Assembly (NCBI RefSeq): GCF_000309385.1 | Contig: NZ_JH976537.1 | Span: 2,028,029-2,092,028, forward strand | Direction: 5' to 3' | Source: Nodosilinea nodulosa PCC 7104 | GTDB lineage: Bacteria > Cyanobacteriota > Cyanobacteriia > Phormidesmidales > Phormidesmidaceae | DNA length: 64,000 bases | In this document: positions 40,944 through 50,913 of the stretch, piece after piece | Position numbering within the stretch: position 1 is the first letter of the stretch | Layout of the letters: each line of letters begins with the position of its first letter | Position numbers and translations under genes: made by a program | Notes under the pieces: model-generated | What the model was told of the DNA's origin: nothing | What the model saw: only the letters and a program-made list of their open reading frames with translations | Database searches by the model: none

Positions 40944-43900
40944 ATGACTGGATGGTTGAGCGAGCTACAGGTACAGGGCACGGGGTGGCTGCATCTAATG
41001 CAGGTACCCGATCGACAGATAGCGACGCCGGAGGATGCTGCCCTCATCTTCTCGGGTCCACAATTTTTTATTGCCTTGCTGTCGGGGCTGGTGCTGGCCT
41101 TTGGGTTTCAGCTTCTGCTTACCAACCTATCTGTGGCCGTAGGCATTTCCTTTGTTGGCCAGAGCAACGCCAGTCGGCGCTCTAGCAGCAATGGCAGCAG
41201 TCCGCCCATCGCTACGGCGGTCGGCCTTTGGACCGTCATTACCGTGAGCCTGGCGCTGTTTTTTGCCTGTTTGCTAGCGGTTAAGCTCAGTCTCTACAGC
41301 AGCGCCCTGCTGGGCGCGATTACTGGCCTCGTGATCTGGGGCACCTACTTCTGCCTGCTGTTCTGGGTGAGTTCCACCACCGTTGGCTCCCTAGTGGGTT
41401 CGGTGGTGAAAACCGCCACCTCCAGCTTCCAAGCTCTGGTGGGCACCGCAACGGCAGCCGTGGGCGCTCGTGCCGCTAGCAGTCAGGTGGTGTCCACCGC
41501 CGAGGCTACCGCCGCCGCCGTGCGCCAAGAGCTGATGGCAGGCTGGGACAGCACCGATCTGAAAGATACCCTGCGCGAGTATCTGACCGGCCTGCGATCG
41601 CCGAGCATAGACAGCGATGCCTTAGAATCTGAGTTTGAACGGCTGCTGCAAGACTCTGGGGTGGTAACTCAGGTTGACCGCGATACCCTGGCCAACATTG
41701 ACCGCAGTGCTTTTGAAAAGCTGGTGAGCCGTCGCACCGATCTTTCGGCCCAGGAAACCAAGCGCATTGCCGATCGCCTGTATCAGAGCTGGTGTAAGGC
41801 CGTAGGGCAAACTGCTGAGCGTAATACCCTGGAGCAGCTAGCCGACTATCTACAGTCGGCTCGGCGCGACGATCTGGTTTCTGGTCAGCTGAGCGATCGC
41901 ATTGGTCGGCTGCTTTCTGAGGACCGTTCGTCTGGTTCCGGGCAGGGGACTGGCTGGCTGCAGCAGGGGTTGGGCATGCTGATGGGCGTTGCTCTACAGC
42001 GCGTCGACCTGTCAGATTTAGATTTAGCCGACATTACTCGCCAGCTGAAGCAGATGCCCCAACAGGTTGGGGGCACCGTGGCCGCGATCGCAGCGGGCAG
42101 CGATAGTGAATCCTACAGCGTGGTTAAAGCCGACGTTGAAGCCTATCTCTCCACTGCTTACCCCTGGCAGCTTCAGACCCATCGCATGCAGCAGGACTTT
42201 TGGCAGGTACTCTACGATCCGACCGCCGATCCTGGCCAGCAGCGCCAGGCGCTGCTTCCCCTCAACCGCGCTTATTTTGCCGATCTGCTCGCCCAGCGGG
42301 GCCTGCTCACCCAGCAAGAAATTGCCCAGGTATCGGCCCAGCTTGAGGAGGTCCGACAGCAGGTGCTGGCAGAGGTTTCCGAACGGTACCGTCTAGAGGC
42401 GGCGAAAGCGCTACAAACTCGGGTTTACACCTTCCTGCAGCGGGCCGATCGCGAGGATCTGCTGGCCAGCGACAGCTCGAGCAAGTTCAAGCAGGTCATC
42501 GACGATCCCTACGCCGAAGCTGAGGATTTGCGCGATCGCTACACGGCCTTTAGCTATGCAACCTTCCGCGACGCCCTCCAGGCCCGGGGAGACCTGAGTG
42601 AACCCGAGGTCGATCAAGTCGCCCACAGCCTGGAGCGAACCATGAACACCGCCCAGGCCGACGCAGCGGGGCTTCAGGCTGCCGCAGCGGCCCGTATGGA
42701 CAATCAGTGGCAGGCCATTCAAGACTATCTGCGCTCTACGGGCAAAACTGAGCTAAACCCTGACGGCATTAGAGCCGACCTCCAGACCCTCCTGGCCGAG
42801 CCAGATGCGGGCCTGCACCGAGTGCGGCAGCGGCTAGCGCAGTTCGATCGCGATACCCTGGTGCAGCTGCTCAGTCAGCGCAACGACCTGAGCGAGGCCC
42901 AGGTGCAGCAAACCCTAAACCAGGTTGAAGCCAGCTGGTATCAGACCATTCACGCTCCAGCGGCGCTGACGGCCCAGGCCAAGGCCAAGTACAGCGAAGC
43001 GACCGCAGCGATCGAAGCTTATCTGCTAAGAACGGGTAAGCCGGAGCTCAATCCTGTCGGCATTAGGCGAGACCTGGAGCTGCTGATTCACGATCCTAAG
43101 CTAGGGTTTCAGGCGGCGCAAAATCGCCTAGCCGAAATGGACCGCGATACCCTGGTTAAGCTGCTCAGCCAGCGAGGGGACTTGAGCGAAGCTGAAGTCA
43201 ACCAAACTATCGACGACATCCAGGGCACCGTGCGTGACCTGCTCAAGCTACCCCAGCGCCTGGCCCGCCGGACTAAATCCCAGGTGCTCTCCTTTGAGGC
43301 GGCCCTGGAGGACTACCTCCGCAGTACCGATAAGGCAGCGCTCAACCCAGAGGGCATCAAGCGCGATCTAAAGCTGCTGCTGCAAGATCCGCGCCTCGGG
43401 GCCGACCGGCTCCAGACCAGGCTGTCCAAGATCGATCGAGACACCGTCGTGGCCCTGCTGGGGCAGCGTCCCGATATGACCGAGGCTGAGGCTGAGGCCG
43501 CCGTCGATCGGGTACTAGAGATTCGCCACCAGGTGCTGGCCCAAATTCGCCAGGTTCAGGATCGGGTAAAGGGCGTGATCGACAGTATTTTGGACCGCAT
43601 TCGCCAGTACTTAGATTCCCTCGATCGCCCCGAGCTAGACTACTACGGCATCAAGCGCGATCTGCAACAGCTGATGGCCGATCCCAAGGCTGGCTTTGAT
43701 GCCCTGCGCGATCGCCTCAATCAAGTGGACAGCGACACCCTGGTGGCCATCCTCAGCTCCCACGACGCCATATCCGAGACCGATGCCCAGCGGCTGATTG
43801 CCCAGGTCGAAGATGTCCGTGCCGCCGCGCTGAGTAAAGCTGAACAGCTCGAACACGAGGTTGAGAAACGGTTAGCCGAGATTCGCTACCAGGTTGAAAA

Positions 43901-44012
43901 GCAGGTGGAAGACACCCGCAAGACGGCCGCCACCGCCGCCTGGTGGATCTTTGGCACCGCTACAGTCTCAGCCGTCAGTGCCGCGATCGCGGGCAGCTTA
44001 GCCACTCTCTAG
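40944..44012 (+). CDS. Large membrane protein with tandem helical repeats
   Basis: 1022 residues. Three or so membrane segments lie in the first 150 residues (FFIALLSGLVLAFGF, VITVSLALFFACLLAV, LLGAITGLVIWGTYFCLLF) and one at the C-terminus (WWIFGTATVSAVSAAIAG). Between them are about eight tandem repeats of 75-95 residues. Their pattern is a YL-start, LNPxGI-x-x-DL, LL-DP-x-x-G, then DRDTLVxLLSQR-x-DLSE. The last four (42.7-43.8 kb) are the most alike; the earlier ones are degenerate. I know of no assigned function. A mechanosensing, scaffold or tethering role at the membrane is conceivable but not supported. A strong terminator follows. Confidence 0.85.
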   Translation: MTGWLSELQVQGTGWLHLMQVPDRQIATPEDAALIFSGPQFFIALLSGLVLAFGFQLLLTNLSVAVGISFVGQSNASRRSSSNGSSPPIATAVGLWTVITVSLALFFACLLAVKLSLYSSALLGAITGLVIWGTYFCLLFWVSSTTVGSLVGSVVKTATSSFQALVGTATAAVGARAASSQVVSTAEATAAAVRQELMAGWDSTDLKDTLREYLTGLRSPSIDSDALESEFERLLQDSGVVTQVDRDTLANIDRSAFEKLVSRRTDLSAQETKRIADRLYQSWCKAVGQTAERNTLEQLADYLQSARRDDLVSGQLSDRIGRLLSEDRSSGSGQGTGWLQQGLGMLMGVALQRVDLSDLDLADITRQLKQMPQQVGGTVAAIAAGSDSESYSVVKADVEAYLSTAYPWQLQTHRMQQDFWQVLYDPTADPGQQRQALLPLNRAYFADLLAQRGLLTQQEIAQVSAQLEEVRQQVLAEVSERYRLEAAKALQTRVYTFLQRADREDLLASDSSSKFKQVIDDPYAEAEDLRDRYTAFSYATFRDALQARGDLSEPEVDQVAHSLERTMNTAQADAAGLQAAAAARMDNQWQAIQDYLRSTGKTELNPDGIRADLQTLLAEPDAGLHRVRQRLAQFDRDTLVQLLSQRNDLSEAQVQQTLNQVEASWYQTIHAPAALTAQAKAKYSEATAAIEAYLLRTGKPELNPVGIRRDLELLIHDPKLGFQAAQNRLAEMDRDTLVKLLSQRGDLSEAEVNQTIDDIQGTVRDLLKLPQRLARRTKSQVLSFEAALEDYLRSTDKAALNPEGIKRDLKLLLQDPRLGADRLQTRLSKIDRDTVVALLGQRPDMTEAEAEAAVDRVLEIRHQVLAQIRQVQDRVKGVIDSILDRIRQYLDSLDRPELDYYGIKRDLQQLMADPKAGFDALRDRLNQVDSDTLVAILSSHDAISETDAQRLIAQVEDVRAAALSKAEQLEHEVEKRLAEIRYQVEKQVEDTRKTAATAAWWIFGTATVSAVSAAIAGSLATL

Positions 44013-44034
44013 TTAGTTTAGTCAAAGCAAAAAA

Positions 44035-44067
44035 AGCCGCCACCCTGGTTAGGGTGGCGGCTTTTTT
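44035..44067 (+). terminator. Rho-independent terminator after the 1022-residue gene
   Basis: Perfect 12-bp stem AGCCGCCACCCT / AGGGTGGCGGCT with loop GGTT, followed by a T run. Confidence 0.95.
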
Positions 44068-44181
44068 GCTTTCAGTCGAGAACTCATCCCGCTGCCTTTA
44101 GCCACGGCCCTGGCCAACCGACCCTTCCCTCCGTCGGTCTATCGATGGGGCTTGGAGGTTTAGACTCTCTCCGGGGGTGAG

Positions 44182-44406
44182 TTAAGCAGCGTAGTCAAAC
44201 ACCGCATCGAGATATAGGCGGTTAATGCGGCGATCGCTGATACCGTTCTGCATCAAAAACAGCGACAGCGCCGCACAAAAAACCCGATGCTGACTCCACG
44301 ACGGGTGGGTTTCCACATAGTCGCGCATCGCTTCAAACAGCTCCTCTGGTACCTCTACGCTCAAACTGATCCTTGCCGCCATTGCCGCCATCGATTGCTC
44401 ACTCAT
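44182..44406 (-). CDS. DUF2811 family protein
   Basis: 74 residues from the ATG at 44406, with GGGAAGTGGAG just upstream. The core ISLSVEVPEELFEAMRDYVE and HRVFCAALSLFLMQNG match DUF2811, a small cyanobacterial family of unknown role. It is convergent with the large repeat protein, separated by a terminator. Confidence 0.85.
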   Translation of the reverse strand: MSEQSMAAMAARISLSVEVPEELFEAMRDYVETHPSWSQHRVFCAALSLFLMQNGISDRRINRLYLDAVFDYAA

Positions 44407-45067
44407 CTCCACTTCCCCACTCTGAAATTAGACGCCAAAATACGGCCCCTGCCAACTCCTGCAACAGGCCGGATCCCTTGCTAACAGGAACTTAGAGGCC
44501 ACCCACAGAGTTAGAGCAGAAGCGCTGTGTAAGCTGGTCGAACCATTGTCACCAGACTGCCTGGGGATGTCAATCTTGCCAAAGGGGCTTCGATCCGCTA
44601 GCCAAAATTTGTCCCACACGAGGCTCAAGGGGTTTCAGCGATCCCCGCCAAAAACAGCTGTAGCCGCCGCTACAGAGTAGGTCTACTGTACCTGTGAATA
44701 ACCCCAATCCCCAGCCTGGCGTCAAACCATCGGCCCTGCGCTCATACCTGGGGAAAACCCCTGCCGTTCTGGGGAAAAGCCTGGGGAAAAGCTCTGGGAA
44801 ATGAGAAGAAAATATAAAATCTAGTAGGGTTTCAAACTTTTAAGGCACTGGCTAATTTCACAGGGCCGAAGACAGCCACCGATGCGGATGACGGCGGCTC
44901 CGTTGACGATGCCGCGCAATTCTCGGGGCCGACAGGGCGTATAGCCATCGTCAGAACGGTTAGGACATGATCCATATCCTTGACGTGATGGCTATACGCC
45001 GTTGCGCTGCCTCAGTCTTCGGCTATGACCAGAGCTGGTGTTCCAAGGGCAATGGCCACCGCTATAT
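44407..45067. other. Intergenic region before rsgA
   Basis: About 660 bases without a supported gene. It holds the MITE-like copy B at 44936-45000. A GGGGAAAA-containing short repeat occurs around 44750-44790 (CTGGGGAAAA twice). Nothing else is recognised. Confidence 0.5.
44936..45000. repeat. MITE-like inverted repeat, copy B
   Basis: 65 bp with perfect 14-bp ends GGCGTATAGCCATC / GATGGCTATACGCC. Just inside the left end is TCAG..CGGTTAGGACAT, which matches the subterminal sequence of copies A and C. It lacks the long central palindrome of copy A, so it is a shorter derivative. Confidence 0.65.
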
Positions 45068-46222
45068 TTACGCCAAACTATCTTCCCCGGATAGCGGCTC
45101 AAGCCTGTCAGTTGACCCGTCGCCGTCGTAGGACAAATCATTGAGAGCTTGCTTCTGACGGCGGCGCGATGGCCGGCGATATTTTTTAGCCTGAAGCCGG
45201 GGTTCCTGATACTGCTGCCCCCGCTCTCCCACTCTGACCTTGAGAGCGGCATCCGGGTCCTGCTGCTGCCGGAGGGTGTCATCGTAGACAAGCGCTTCCT
45301 CCAGCAAAGTCAGATAAAAGTCGTAGCGCGGCCAATCAGAGCCCACGGCACAGCCCGGATCTCCCCGGTGCAAGCAATCTGTAAACTGACATTGGCCTGC
45401 GGCCAGACGCTGGCGAAGTTCTGGAAAACACTGGGCTAAATCGGCTGGAGTCAGGAGCAAGTCAGGTTGGTTGAAGCCGGGAGTATCGGCTAAGAGACCG
45501 CCGCCAGGCAGATCGAACAGCTCCACATGGCGAGTCGTGTGCCGCCCTCGGCCCAGTTTGCCCGACACCGCTCCAGTCCTCAGGCAGGCCTGGGGAATGA
45601 GCCGATTGATCAGGCTAGATTTGCCCACCCCCGATGGTCCAGCAACTACGGTCGTACGCCCTTTTAGCAGGGGAGACAGCAGACTCAGGGGATCCTCTGC
45701 CTCCTGAACACTCATGACTGTAGCTGAGTAGCCCCATTGGTCAAGCTGCGCTTGCCAGTAGCGCCGGGTGTCGGCACTGACCAGGTCTTGCTTATTCAGC
45801 AAAATTCTAACAGGGATCCCAGTTGACTCAGCCTTGACTAAAAAACGGCCTAGCTGCTGTGGATCAAGGGCCGGTTCAGCCAGCGCAAACACCAGCAGAA
45901 TCTGATCGGCATTGGCGATGGGCGGACGGTCTAATACGGTTTGGCGAGGGCCTACTGCGGCGATCGCGCCTCGGTCTCCAGCCCAATCTACACCCTCTAG
46001 CCGCACCCGGTCTCCTACCATCACCTGTTGGCCAGTCTTTTTGAGCCGGGCCCGTCGGGTACACAGCACCGTTGTGTCGGCTGTTCCTGCATCTGCTATC
46101 CCAAGGGCAGCAGGAGCGCTTAACTGAACCCGATAGTAATTGGCTTGGGTGGCTACTACTCGCCCCCAAAGACCGTCATCGCCGCCGGCAGTACCAGTAT
46201 TTTCGAGATTGCGAGGTGCCAT
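45068..46222 (-). CDS. rsgA: Ribosome small subunit biogenesis GTPase RsgA
   Basis: 384 residues. An N-terminal OB fold is followed by a circularly permuted GTPase: NKQDLVS (G4) comes before GPSGVGKSSLINRL (G1) and DTPGF (G3). The zinc site FPELRQRLAAGQCQFTDCLH near the C-terminus completes the RsgA pattern. It releases RbfA and checks the decoding centre of 30S subunits. A basic tail (RRPSRRRQKQ) follows. It starts at the ATG at 46222, 3 bases after the TusA-like gene. Confidence 0.95.
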   Translation of the reverse strand: MAPRNLENTGTAGGDDGLWGRVVATQANYYRVQLSAPAALGIADAGTADTTVLCTRRARLKKTGQQVMVGDRVRLEGVDWAGDRGAIAAVGPRQTVLDRPPIANADQILLVFALAEPALDPQQLGRFLVKAESTGIPVRILLNKQDLVSADTRRYWQAQLDQWGYSATVMSVQEAEDPLSLLSPLLKGRTTVVAGPSGVGKSSLINRLIPQACLRTGAVSGKLGRGRHTTRHVELFDLPGGGLLADTPGFNQPDLLLTPADLAQCFPELRQRLAAGQCQFTDCLHRGDPGCAVGSDWPRYDFYLTLLEEALVYDDTLRQQQDPDAALKVRVGERGQQYQEPRLQAKKYRRPSRRRQKQALNDLSYDGDGSTDRLEPLSGEDSLA

Positions 46223-46225
46223 CAC

Positions 46226-46474
46226 CTAGGCGGGCCGACGCACGTGAAGAACAAAATAGTCGGTGCAGTCCTCCAAATGCTCGATCGCGTAGCCCTCCAT
46301 AGTCAAACTGTCAGGCACTTGCTCCACCGGCTCACCGGCGTCAATCCAGACCTCTAGCAGCGCTCCGGGGGCCATTTTCTCAAGCTGAAGCTTAGTGCGA
46401 ACAAAATTGATCGGGCATGGAGTGCCCCGTAGATCTAGCTGGGTATCAACCGGGGTTGAAGCAGAATAGTTCAT
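46226..46474 (-). CDS. TusA-family sulfurtransferase
   Basis: 82 residues with the [20 protein letters not shown] motif of the TusA/SirA family; the conserved Cys is present, and the second position after it is Ile-Asn rather than the common CPxP. It passes persulfide sulfur between proteins, for example for tRNA thiolation. The start overlaps the dnaJ stop (ATGA) and the gene is 3 bases from rsgA, so it is read with the chaperone genes. Confidence 0.9.
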   Translation of the reverse strand: MNYSASTPVDTQLDLRGTPCPINFVRTKLQLEKMAPGALLEVWIDAGEPVEQVPDSLTMEGYAIEHLEDCTDYFVLHVRRPA

Positions 46475-47592
46475 CCGCGAAATAGCCCTCCAAGAAAACC
46501 CTCAATACCGCCCCGGTTGACCCTTTCGCCGCGAATTTCGGCCAGTTTCTCCACCAGCTCCCGCTCTTCGGGCTTCAGCCGGGTTGGAATATCAACCTGC
46601 ACTGTAATAAGGTGATCGCCTCGGCTGACTGGATTGCCCAACTTGGGCACACCGCGATTGTCGAGGGTGAGCACCGTACCGGGTTGGGTACCCGCTGGCA
46701 CATCGAGCTCCTCAGGACCGTCCACCGTGTCGATGGCCAGCTTACAGCCCAAAATGGCCTGCAAATAGCTGATCTTCAACTCGGAAAGTATGTTGATGCC
46801 GTCGCGCTTAAAGGCAGCATCCTCGGCCACAAAGAGGTAGACGTATAGATCTCCGGCGGGACCGCCCCGCAGGCCCGCGTCGCCTTCCCCCGATACCCGT
46901 AAGCGGGTACCGTTATCAACCCCTGCGGGTACCGTAATCTTGAGCTTCTTGGCTTCCTGAGTTTGGCCGCTGCCACCGCAAACCTCACAGCGGTCTTCAA
47001 TGACCTCGCCAGTGCCACTACAGGTAGGACAAGCAGATACCTGGGTAAAACTGCCGAAGGGGGTACGGGTCGCTCGCCGTACCTGGCCCGAACCGCCGCA
47101 GGTGCCACAGGTGGTTGGGCGAGTCCCTGGCTTTGCCCCGCTCCCTGTACAGGTGCTACAGGTTTCCAAGTGGCTAATCTTAATTTCTTTCTCGCCACCG
47201 AACACGGCTTCCTTAAAGTCCAGGCGCAGATCTAAGCGCAGATCGTCACCGCGAGTGGGACCCCGTCGCCGAGTCCCCTGGCCCACGCCACCCGAAAACC
47301 CGCTGAAGAAACTCTCAAAGATATCGGCAAAACCGCCCATGTCGCCAAAATCTTGGTAGCCCCCTGCCCCAGCTCCCAGCCCCGCCTCGCCGAAGCGATC
47401 GTAGCGAGCCCTGGTTTCAGGTTCTGAGAGCACCTCATAGGCGCGGTTAATTTCCTTGAACGTTTCTTCAGCCCCAGGATCTTTGTTGACATCCGGGTGG
47501 TATTTTCGGGCTAAGCGACGGTAAGCTCGCTTGATCTCATCTTGGTCGGCGTTGCGCGAAATACTCAGAATGTCATAGAAATCACGGGCCAT
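46471..47592 (-). CDS. dnaJ: Chaperone DnaJ
   Basis: 373 residues of type I DnaJ: a J domain with [15 protein letters not shown] (HPD), a Gly/Phe-rich linker, four CxxCxGxG-type zinc repeats ([32 protein letters not shown]), and the two C-terminal substrate domains. It delivers clients to DnaK and stimulates its ATPase. It follows dnaK by about 100 bases. Confidence 0.97.
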   Translation of the reverse strand: MARDFYDILSISRNADQDEIKRAYRRLARKYHPDVNKDPGAEETFKEINRAYEVLSEPETRARYDRFGEAGLGAGAGGYQDFGDMGGFADIFESFFSGFSGGVGQGTRRRGPTRGDDLRLDLRLDFKEAVFGGEKEIKISHLETCSTCTGSGAKPGTRPTTCGTCGGSGQVRRATRTPFGSFTQVSACPTCSGTGEVIEDRCEVCGGSGQTQEAKKLKITVPAGVDNGTRLRVSGEGDAGLRGGPAGDLYVYLFVAEDAAFKRDGINILSELKISYLQAILGCKLAIDTVDGPEELDVPAGTQPGTVLTLDNRGVPKLGNPVSRGDHLITVQVDIPTRLKPEERELVEKLAEIRGERVNRGGIEGFLGGLFRG

Positions 47593-47691
47593 AGGGGGCT
47601 ACCTAGACAACTCCAGCAACAATCAAACATTAAACCATTTTAAAAGGAGTGCCCACCTTGAACAGGGGTGATACCCGCCCATGGCAAAAAC

Positions 47692-49647
47692 TTAGTCAAT
47701 TGCTTCGTAGTCAGCGGTAACCGTAGCATCCAAGTCTGGATCACTATCGTAGGTTTCCTCATCGTAGTCATCATCTCCAGCATCAGCACTGGCATAGGCT
47801 GAGGCCGGAACCCCCATATCGACGTCACCACTTCCTTCAGCGTCACGGTAGACGTTGGTGCCAATGGCGAAGATAGCGGATTGCAGGGCGTCGATACAGC
47901 TCTGGAAAGTGATGACATCAATGCTCGGGGAGTGGGTGGCTGCCCGCAGTTCGTTGGCCTTTTCTTCCAAGTCGGCCCGAGCCGCGTCGTCAAGCAAACT
48001 GCCATGGTCGCGCAGCGTGGCTTCGTAGCTGTAGAACAGATTGTCGGCCCGGTTCGTGAGTTCTGCAATTTGCCGTCTGCGCTCGTCTTCATCGGCGTAG
48101 GCCTCGGCCTCTAGGCGCATGCGGTCGACTTCACTATCGCTAAGCCCGCCGGTATTGGTAATGCAGATGCTTTGGGCGCGGCCGGTCCCCTTGTCAAGAG
48201 CTGCCACCTTGAGAATACCGTCAGCGTCAATTTCAAAAGACACCTCAATTTGAGGCACCCCGCGGGGGGCGGGGGGAATACCAGTCAGCTCAAACTTGCC
48301 CAGGCTCTTGTTGTCTTTGGCCATGGCCCGCTCGCCCTGAAGCACGTGAATTTCGACCGAGGTTTGGCCGTCGGTAGCGGTAGAAAATACCTGGGACTTA
48401 CTGGTGGGGATAGTTGTATTGCGCTCGATGACTTTGGTAAAGACCTCCCCCAGGGTTTCAATTCCCAGAGACAGAGGGGTGACATCCAGCAGCAGCAGGT
48501 CTTTGACTTCGCCCCCTAAAACCCCGGCCTGAATTGATGCCCCTAAGGCCACGGCCTCATCCGGATTGACCGAGCGATCGGGCGCTTTGCCGTTGAAGTA
48601 GGTGCTGATGGCCTGTTGCACCGCTGGAATACGCGTAGATCCGCCCACCAGAAGAATGCGATCGATGGCCTCAGGACTGAGGTCGGCATCTTTGAGGGCC
48701 TGTTTTACAGGCTCTAGGGTAGCCTGCACAAGTTCCGAAGCAAATTGCTCAAATTGAGCTCGGGTGAGGGCCATTTCCAGATGCTTGGGGCCAGACTCAT
48801 CTGCGGTGATAAAAGGCAGATTGATGGAGGTTGAAGGCATGCTTGACAGCTCAATCTTAGCCTTTTCAGCGGCTTCGCGAATGCGCTGAAGTGCCATGCG
48901 ATCGGCGGATAAATCAATGCCTTCGGCCTCACGAAAGGCGGCGGTCATCCACTCGACAATGCAGTTGTCAAAGTCGTCGCCCCCAAGATGGTTGTTGCCA
49001 GCGGTGGCTTTGACCTCAAAAACACCATCGCCCAGCTGCAAAATCGAGACATCGAAGGTGCCACCGCCCAGGTCAAATACCAGCACGATCTGGTCCTGGT
49101 CCTGCTTATCTAGGCCGTAGGAAAGAGCCGCTGCCGTCGGTTCGTTGATGATGCGCAACACTTCTAAGCCCGCAATGGTGCCAGCATCCTTTGTGGCCTG
49201 GCGCTGGGCATCGGTAAAGTAAGCGGGTACAGTAATGACGGCCTGAGTTACCTCTGCACCCAGGTAAGTCTCAGCATCCTGCTTGAGCTTCTGCAAAATC
49301 ATGGCAGAAATTTCCTGGGGCGTAAACGCCTTACCACGGATCTGTACATCTACCGTGTTGTCGCGCCCGCTGACGCAGACGTAGGGTACCCTACTGCGTT
49401 CAGCCTCAGTATCTTCCCAACGGCGACCAATAAACCGCTTGATACTGTAGACCGTATTTTCTGCATTGGTAACGGCCTGACGTTTGGCCAACTGTCCAAC
49501 TAGGCGCTCACCATTTTTACCAAAACCAACGATGCTGGGTACCGTGCGGCCCCCCTCAGTGCTGGAGATCACTGCTGGCTTGCCGCCTTCGAGCACAGCA
49601 ACACAACTGTTGGTTGTTCCTAGGTCAATTCCGATTACTTTACCCAT
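47692..49647 (-). CDS. dnaK: Chaperone DnaK
   Basis: 651 residues. ATPase domain motifs [48 protein letters not shown] and [12 protein letters not shown]; substrate domain [17 protein letters not shown]. The C-terminal end is an acidic tail rich in Asp and Glu rather than the usual EEVD-like ending, as in several cyanobacterial DnaK paralogues. It cooperates with the neighbouring GrpE and DnaJ. No CIRCE inverted repeat is visible in front of it. Confidence 0.97.
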   Translation of the reverse strand: MGKVIGIDLGTTNSCVAVLEGGKPAVISSTEGGRTVPSIVGFGKNGERLVGQLAKRQAVTNAENTVYSIKRFIGRRWEDTEAERSRVPYVCVSGRDNTVDVQIRGKAFTPQEISAMILQKLKQDAETYLGAEVTQAVITVPAYFTDAQRQATKDAGTIAGLEVLRIINEPTAAALSYGLDKQDQDQIVLVFDLGGGTFDVSILQLGDGVFEVKATAGNNHLGGDDFDNCIVEWMTAAFREAEGIDLSADRMALQRIREAAEKAKIELSSMPSTSINLPFITADESGPKHLEMALTRAQFEQFASELVQATLEPVKQALKDADLSPEAIDRILLVGGSTRIPAVQQAISTYFNGKAPDRSVNPDEAVALGASIQAGVLGGEVKDLLLLDVTPLSLGIETLGEVFTKVIERNTTIPTSKSQVFSTATDGQTSVEIHVLQGERAMAKDNKSLGKFELTGIPPAPRGVPQIEVSFEIDADGILKVAALDKGTGRAQSICITNTGGLSDSEVDRMRLEAEAYADEDERRRQIAELTNRADNLFYSYEATLRDHGSLLDDAARADLEEKANELRAATHSPSIDVITFQSCIDALQSAIFAIGTNVYRDAEGSGDVDMGVPASAYASADAGDDDYDEETYDSDPDLDATVTADYEAID

Positions 49648-49861
49648 AGCCCACGGTGCTCAACTCAATCGTTCGCTGTAACCTTCGAAGTCGGCCCAGA
49701 CTCTATAGGGTCTGCGCTAACTGTGACTAGGTTGCCCGCTTGTGCCAAGGAAGTTATCGCCTGATGGAGCAATTTATAGGCTATTGGGTTTAAGGCAGGC
49801 AACCTAAGGGCAAAAATGCTCTTTTTCCGGGTTGCCAAACCAGCTTGTCTTAGCCTTTGCC

Positions 49862-50563
49862 CTATTCAGCGGCCTCAGAACCCTCTACGCCTTCTGCTTC
49901 ATGGGAAGCATCCTCCGGTGGTGCGGCCACCTTAACCATAGCGTGGCGCAGCACTCTGTCACCAAGCTGATAGCCCCGCACAAATTCTTCAATCACTACC
50001 CCTTCGGGATAGTCAGCGGTTGGCTCGCGCATCACAGCCTCATGTAATAGAGGGTCAAACTCTTGGCCCTCAGCACGCATAGCCGATACTCCGAGGCGCT
50101 TAAGGGTCTCAACCAGCTGCTTGTAGACGCTTTGATAACTTTTGTGAATAGTCATCTCCGCTTCGGTCTGCGGCTTAATTTGCGATCGCGCCCGTTCAAA
50201 ATTATCGACTACTGGCAACAGCTCAATGATAGTGTCGCCTTTGATCTGAGTGGCCAGGTCGTCTTTCTCTTTGCTAGTCCGCTTGCGGTAGTTCTCAAAG
50301 TCGGCGGCAATCCGCATGGACTGATTGGCGCGGTCCTCAAGCTGAGCCTTTAGTCCAGCCACCTGGCGCTCCAGATCGGCCACGGCTGCACTCTCGACCC
50401 TGGCTCCCTCCGCTGTGGGGGCCTCGGCGGGATCAACAGTGGCCGCAGCTGCCTCAACAACGTCGTCAAAGTCAATATCAATGGCGTCTTCTTCGAGAAT
50501 CTCTTCAATCGCTTCCGGCTCAGAAGCGGGATCGTGTTCGGTTTGGCGAATGTCATCAACCAT
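49862..50563 (-). CDS. grpE: Nucleotide exchange factor GrpE
   Basis: 233 residues from the ATG at 50563 (MVDDIRQTEHD); a TTG 33 bases upstream is less likely. An acidic N-terminal tail and a long coiled coil (DLERQVAGLKAQLEDR) precede the FENYRKRTSKEK and VVDNFERA segments and the C-terminal beta domain with VIEEFVRGYQLGDRVLRHAMVKV broken up as in GrpE. It exchanges ADP on DnaK. First gene of the chaperone cluster. Confidence 0.95.
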   Translation of the reverse strand: MVDDIRQTEHDPASEPEAIEEILEEDAIDIDFDDVVEAAAATVDPAEAPTAEGARVESAAVADLERQVAGLKAQLEDRANQSMRIAADFENYRKRTSKEKDDLATQIKGDTIIELLPVVDNFERARSQIKPQTEAEMTIHKSYQSVYKQLVETLKRLGVSAMRAEGQEFDPLLHEAVMREPTADYPEGVVIEEFVRGYQLGDRVLRHAMVKVAAPPEDASHEAEGVEGSEAAE

Positions 50564-50913
50564 GCTGATACGTAACTCGACGGGTGAATGCAACAATTTT
50601 CCCTAGGCCAAAGCCTGCCTTGACAGCAGCAAGCCGCAGCTTGGCAGCCTGCCTTTGGCACTGTCTCTAATTCTATCGCGGATTGTGGGTTTAACCGCTG
50701 CTAAATACATCACAGACGTCTAAGGACCCACTCGGCACCCAGCGGCCATGGTGCAGATAAATTGGATGGGGGTATTATCGAGACTACGGGGTCAATGCGA
50801 ACAGGGCTTGCGATCGCGCTAAACGGTGGCCGTAGCTTTCGCTTGGGGCACAATGCCTGCCTAGAATTGAGTTTAGGCCTTCTTTACTACACCAGTCTTT
50901 TGGCATCAGCGCT
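50564..50913. other. Divergent intergenic region, grpE / pilB
   Basis: About 350 bases that must contain the promoters for the chaperone cluster (minus) and the pil genes (plus). One HIP1 site lies near 50812. No CIRCE element or clear promoter boxes can be assigned. Confidence 0.5.

Noticed and set aside
49648-50913. CIRCE element before grpE or dnaK
   Set aside because: No TTAGCACTC-N9-GAGTGCTAA-like repeat was seen; heat control, if any, must use another signal.
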